64,000 bases of DNA from Methanococcoides alaskense (GTDB lineage: Archaea; Halobacteriota; Methanosarcinia; Methanosarcinales; Methanosarcinaceae). This document shows positions 63,826 through 64,000 of the stretch, piece by piece (positions within the stretch are counted from its first letter, which is position 1; every line of letters starts with the position of its first letter). The stretch covers positions 186,001 to 250,000 of the forward strand of contig NZ_JAVDQI010000002.1 in assembly GCF_031454185.1 (NCBI RefSeq). Reading direction: 5' to 3'. The notes beneath the pieces were generated by a model that was not told where the DNA came from, did no database searches, and saw nothing but the letters and a program-made list of their open reading frames with translations. The translations under genes and the position numbers were made by a program.

Positions 63826-64000
63826 TATTGCTTCCCCATTTTAAACACGTTCTTCATATAATAGTTTGAATAAAGGGCTCCTGCGGGGTTGTGTGCAAGT
63901 ACCCTGTCCTTGACGATGAATGTTGTAACAGGTGCTTCACTGTACTTGTTGAAAAGTATGTCGTGACCAAGACACAGGCCAATTATGATGTTCAGTTGTG
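63825..64000 (-). CDS. DUF1847-like protein, C-terminal part (runs off the window)
   Basis: The last 57 codons of a leftward gene are seen: LNIIIGLCLGHDILFNKYSE, then VTTFIVKDRVLAHNPAGALYS, ending KMGKQ and TAA. The LGHD and VKDRVLAHNP motifs fit DUF1847, a zinc-binding family of methanogens and anaerobic bacteria. The start lies beyond position 64000. The stop overlaps the start of the metallo-beta-lactamase-fold gene. Confidence 0.65.
   Translation of the reverse strand, partial: QLNIIIGLCLGHDILFNKYSEAPVTTFIVKDRVLAHNPAGALYSNYYMKNVFKMGKQ

Noticed and set aside
1..64000. CRISPR arrays, rRNA and tRNA genes
   Set aside because: No regularly spaced short repeats, no rRNA-like stretch and no convincing cloverleaf were seen on reading both strands; short tRNA genes could still be missed by eye.

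Overview
The window is a piece of a methanogenic archaeal chromosome, most likely from the Methanosarcinales (Methanosarcinaceae, in the range of Methanococcoides, Methanolobus or Methanohalophilus). Evidence for this is a YcaO-TfuA pair of the kind that thioamidates methyl-coenzyme M reductase, a CDC48/VAT double AAA ATPase, RadA, the archaeal-type phosphopantetheine adenylyltransferase, an archaeal NreA with a C-terminal PCNA-binding motif, archaeal SUI1, NikR, DNRLRE (disaggregatase-type) and dockerin surface domains, archaeal TATA-like promoters and GGTGATC or GGAGG ribosome binding sites. Genus assignment is inference. No rRNA, tRNA or CRISPR array was seen.

Positions 1-36000 form a surface-polysaccharide and cell-surface island, often AT-rich and scarred by decay. 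It holds membrane and secreted proteins (DUF1616), a tandem GT2 fusion, two polysaccharide deacetylases, a DUF354 protein, two intact GT4 glycosyltransferases, a 638-residue multispan protein, a Wzx-type flippase, a GNAT-like protein, CapA, a CapK-like adenylating enzyme, and two large paralogous secreted beta-helix proteins. One of these carries DNRLRE, cohesin and dockerin domains. The other has its 3' end replaced by a frameshifted TnpB element. Gene fragments (a GT4 tail, a nucleotide-sugar dehydrogenase tail, an orphan 77-codon tail) mark repeated gene loss and replacement.

The most unusual block is 27896-33270, read leftwards. It holds a 4'-phosphopantetheinyl transferase, an acyl carrier protein, an AMP-forming ligase, a PP-loop sugar amidotransferase-like enzyme, an NAD-synthetase-like amide-forming enzyme and an SDR ketoreductase. 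It follows a nucleotide-sugar dehydrogenase and a Gfo/Idh/MocA oxidoreductase. Archaea normally do not use acyl carrier proteins, so this looks like a self-sufficient carrier-protein pathway, probably acylating or amidating a surface sugar. The product is unknown.

Positions 36000-64000 are mostly housekeeping: CoA synthesis, RadA, phosphoglycolate phosphatase, a PRC-barrel protein, VAT, a sugar epimerase, NikR, PurC, a phytoene-desaturase-like oxidoreductase, phosphate transport (DUF47 plus PiT), a TPR protein, an HTH regulator with NreA, SUI1, DUF192, PurL, a cysteine desulfurase facing YcaO-TfuA, a DtxR-like regulator, a Nudix hydrolase, a MgtC/DUF4010 membrane protein, a persulfide-dioxygenase/rhodanese fusion, a NifX-like protein and a metallo-beta-lactamase-fold protein. 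Between the epimerase and nikR lie two nearly identical 300-bp repeats with strong conserved hairpins and a diverged third unit. They look like a tandem family of structured RNA genes. Two short genes, a 54-residue zinc-ribbon protein (35849-36013) and a 49-residue protein (56129-56278), were read directly from the sequence.
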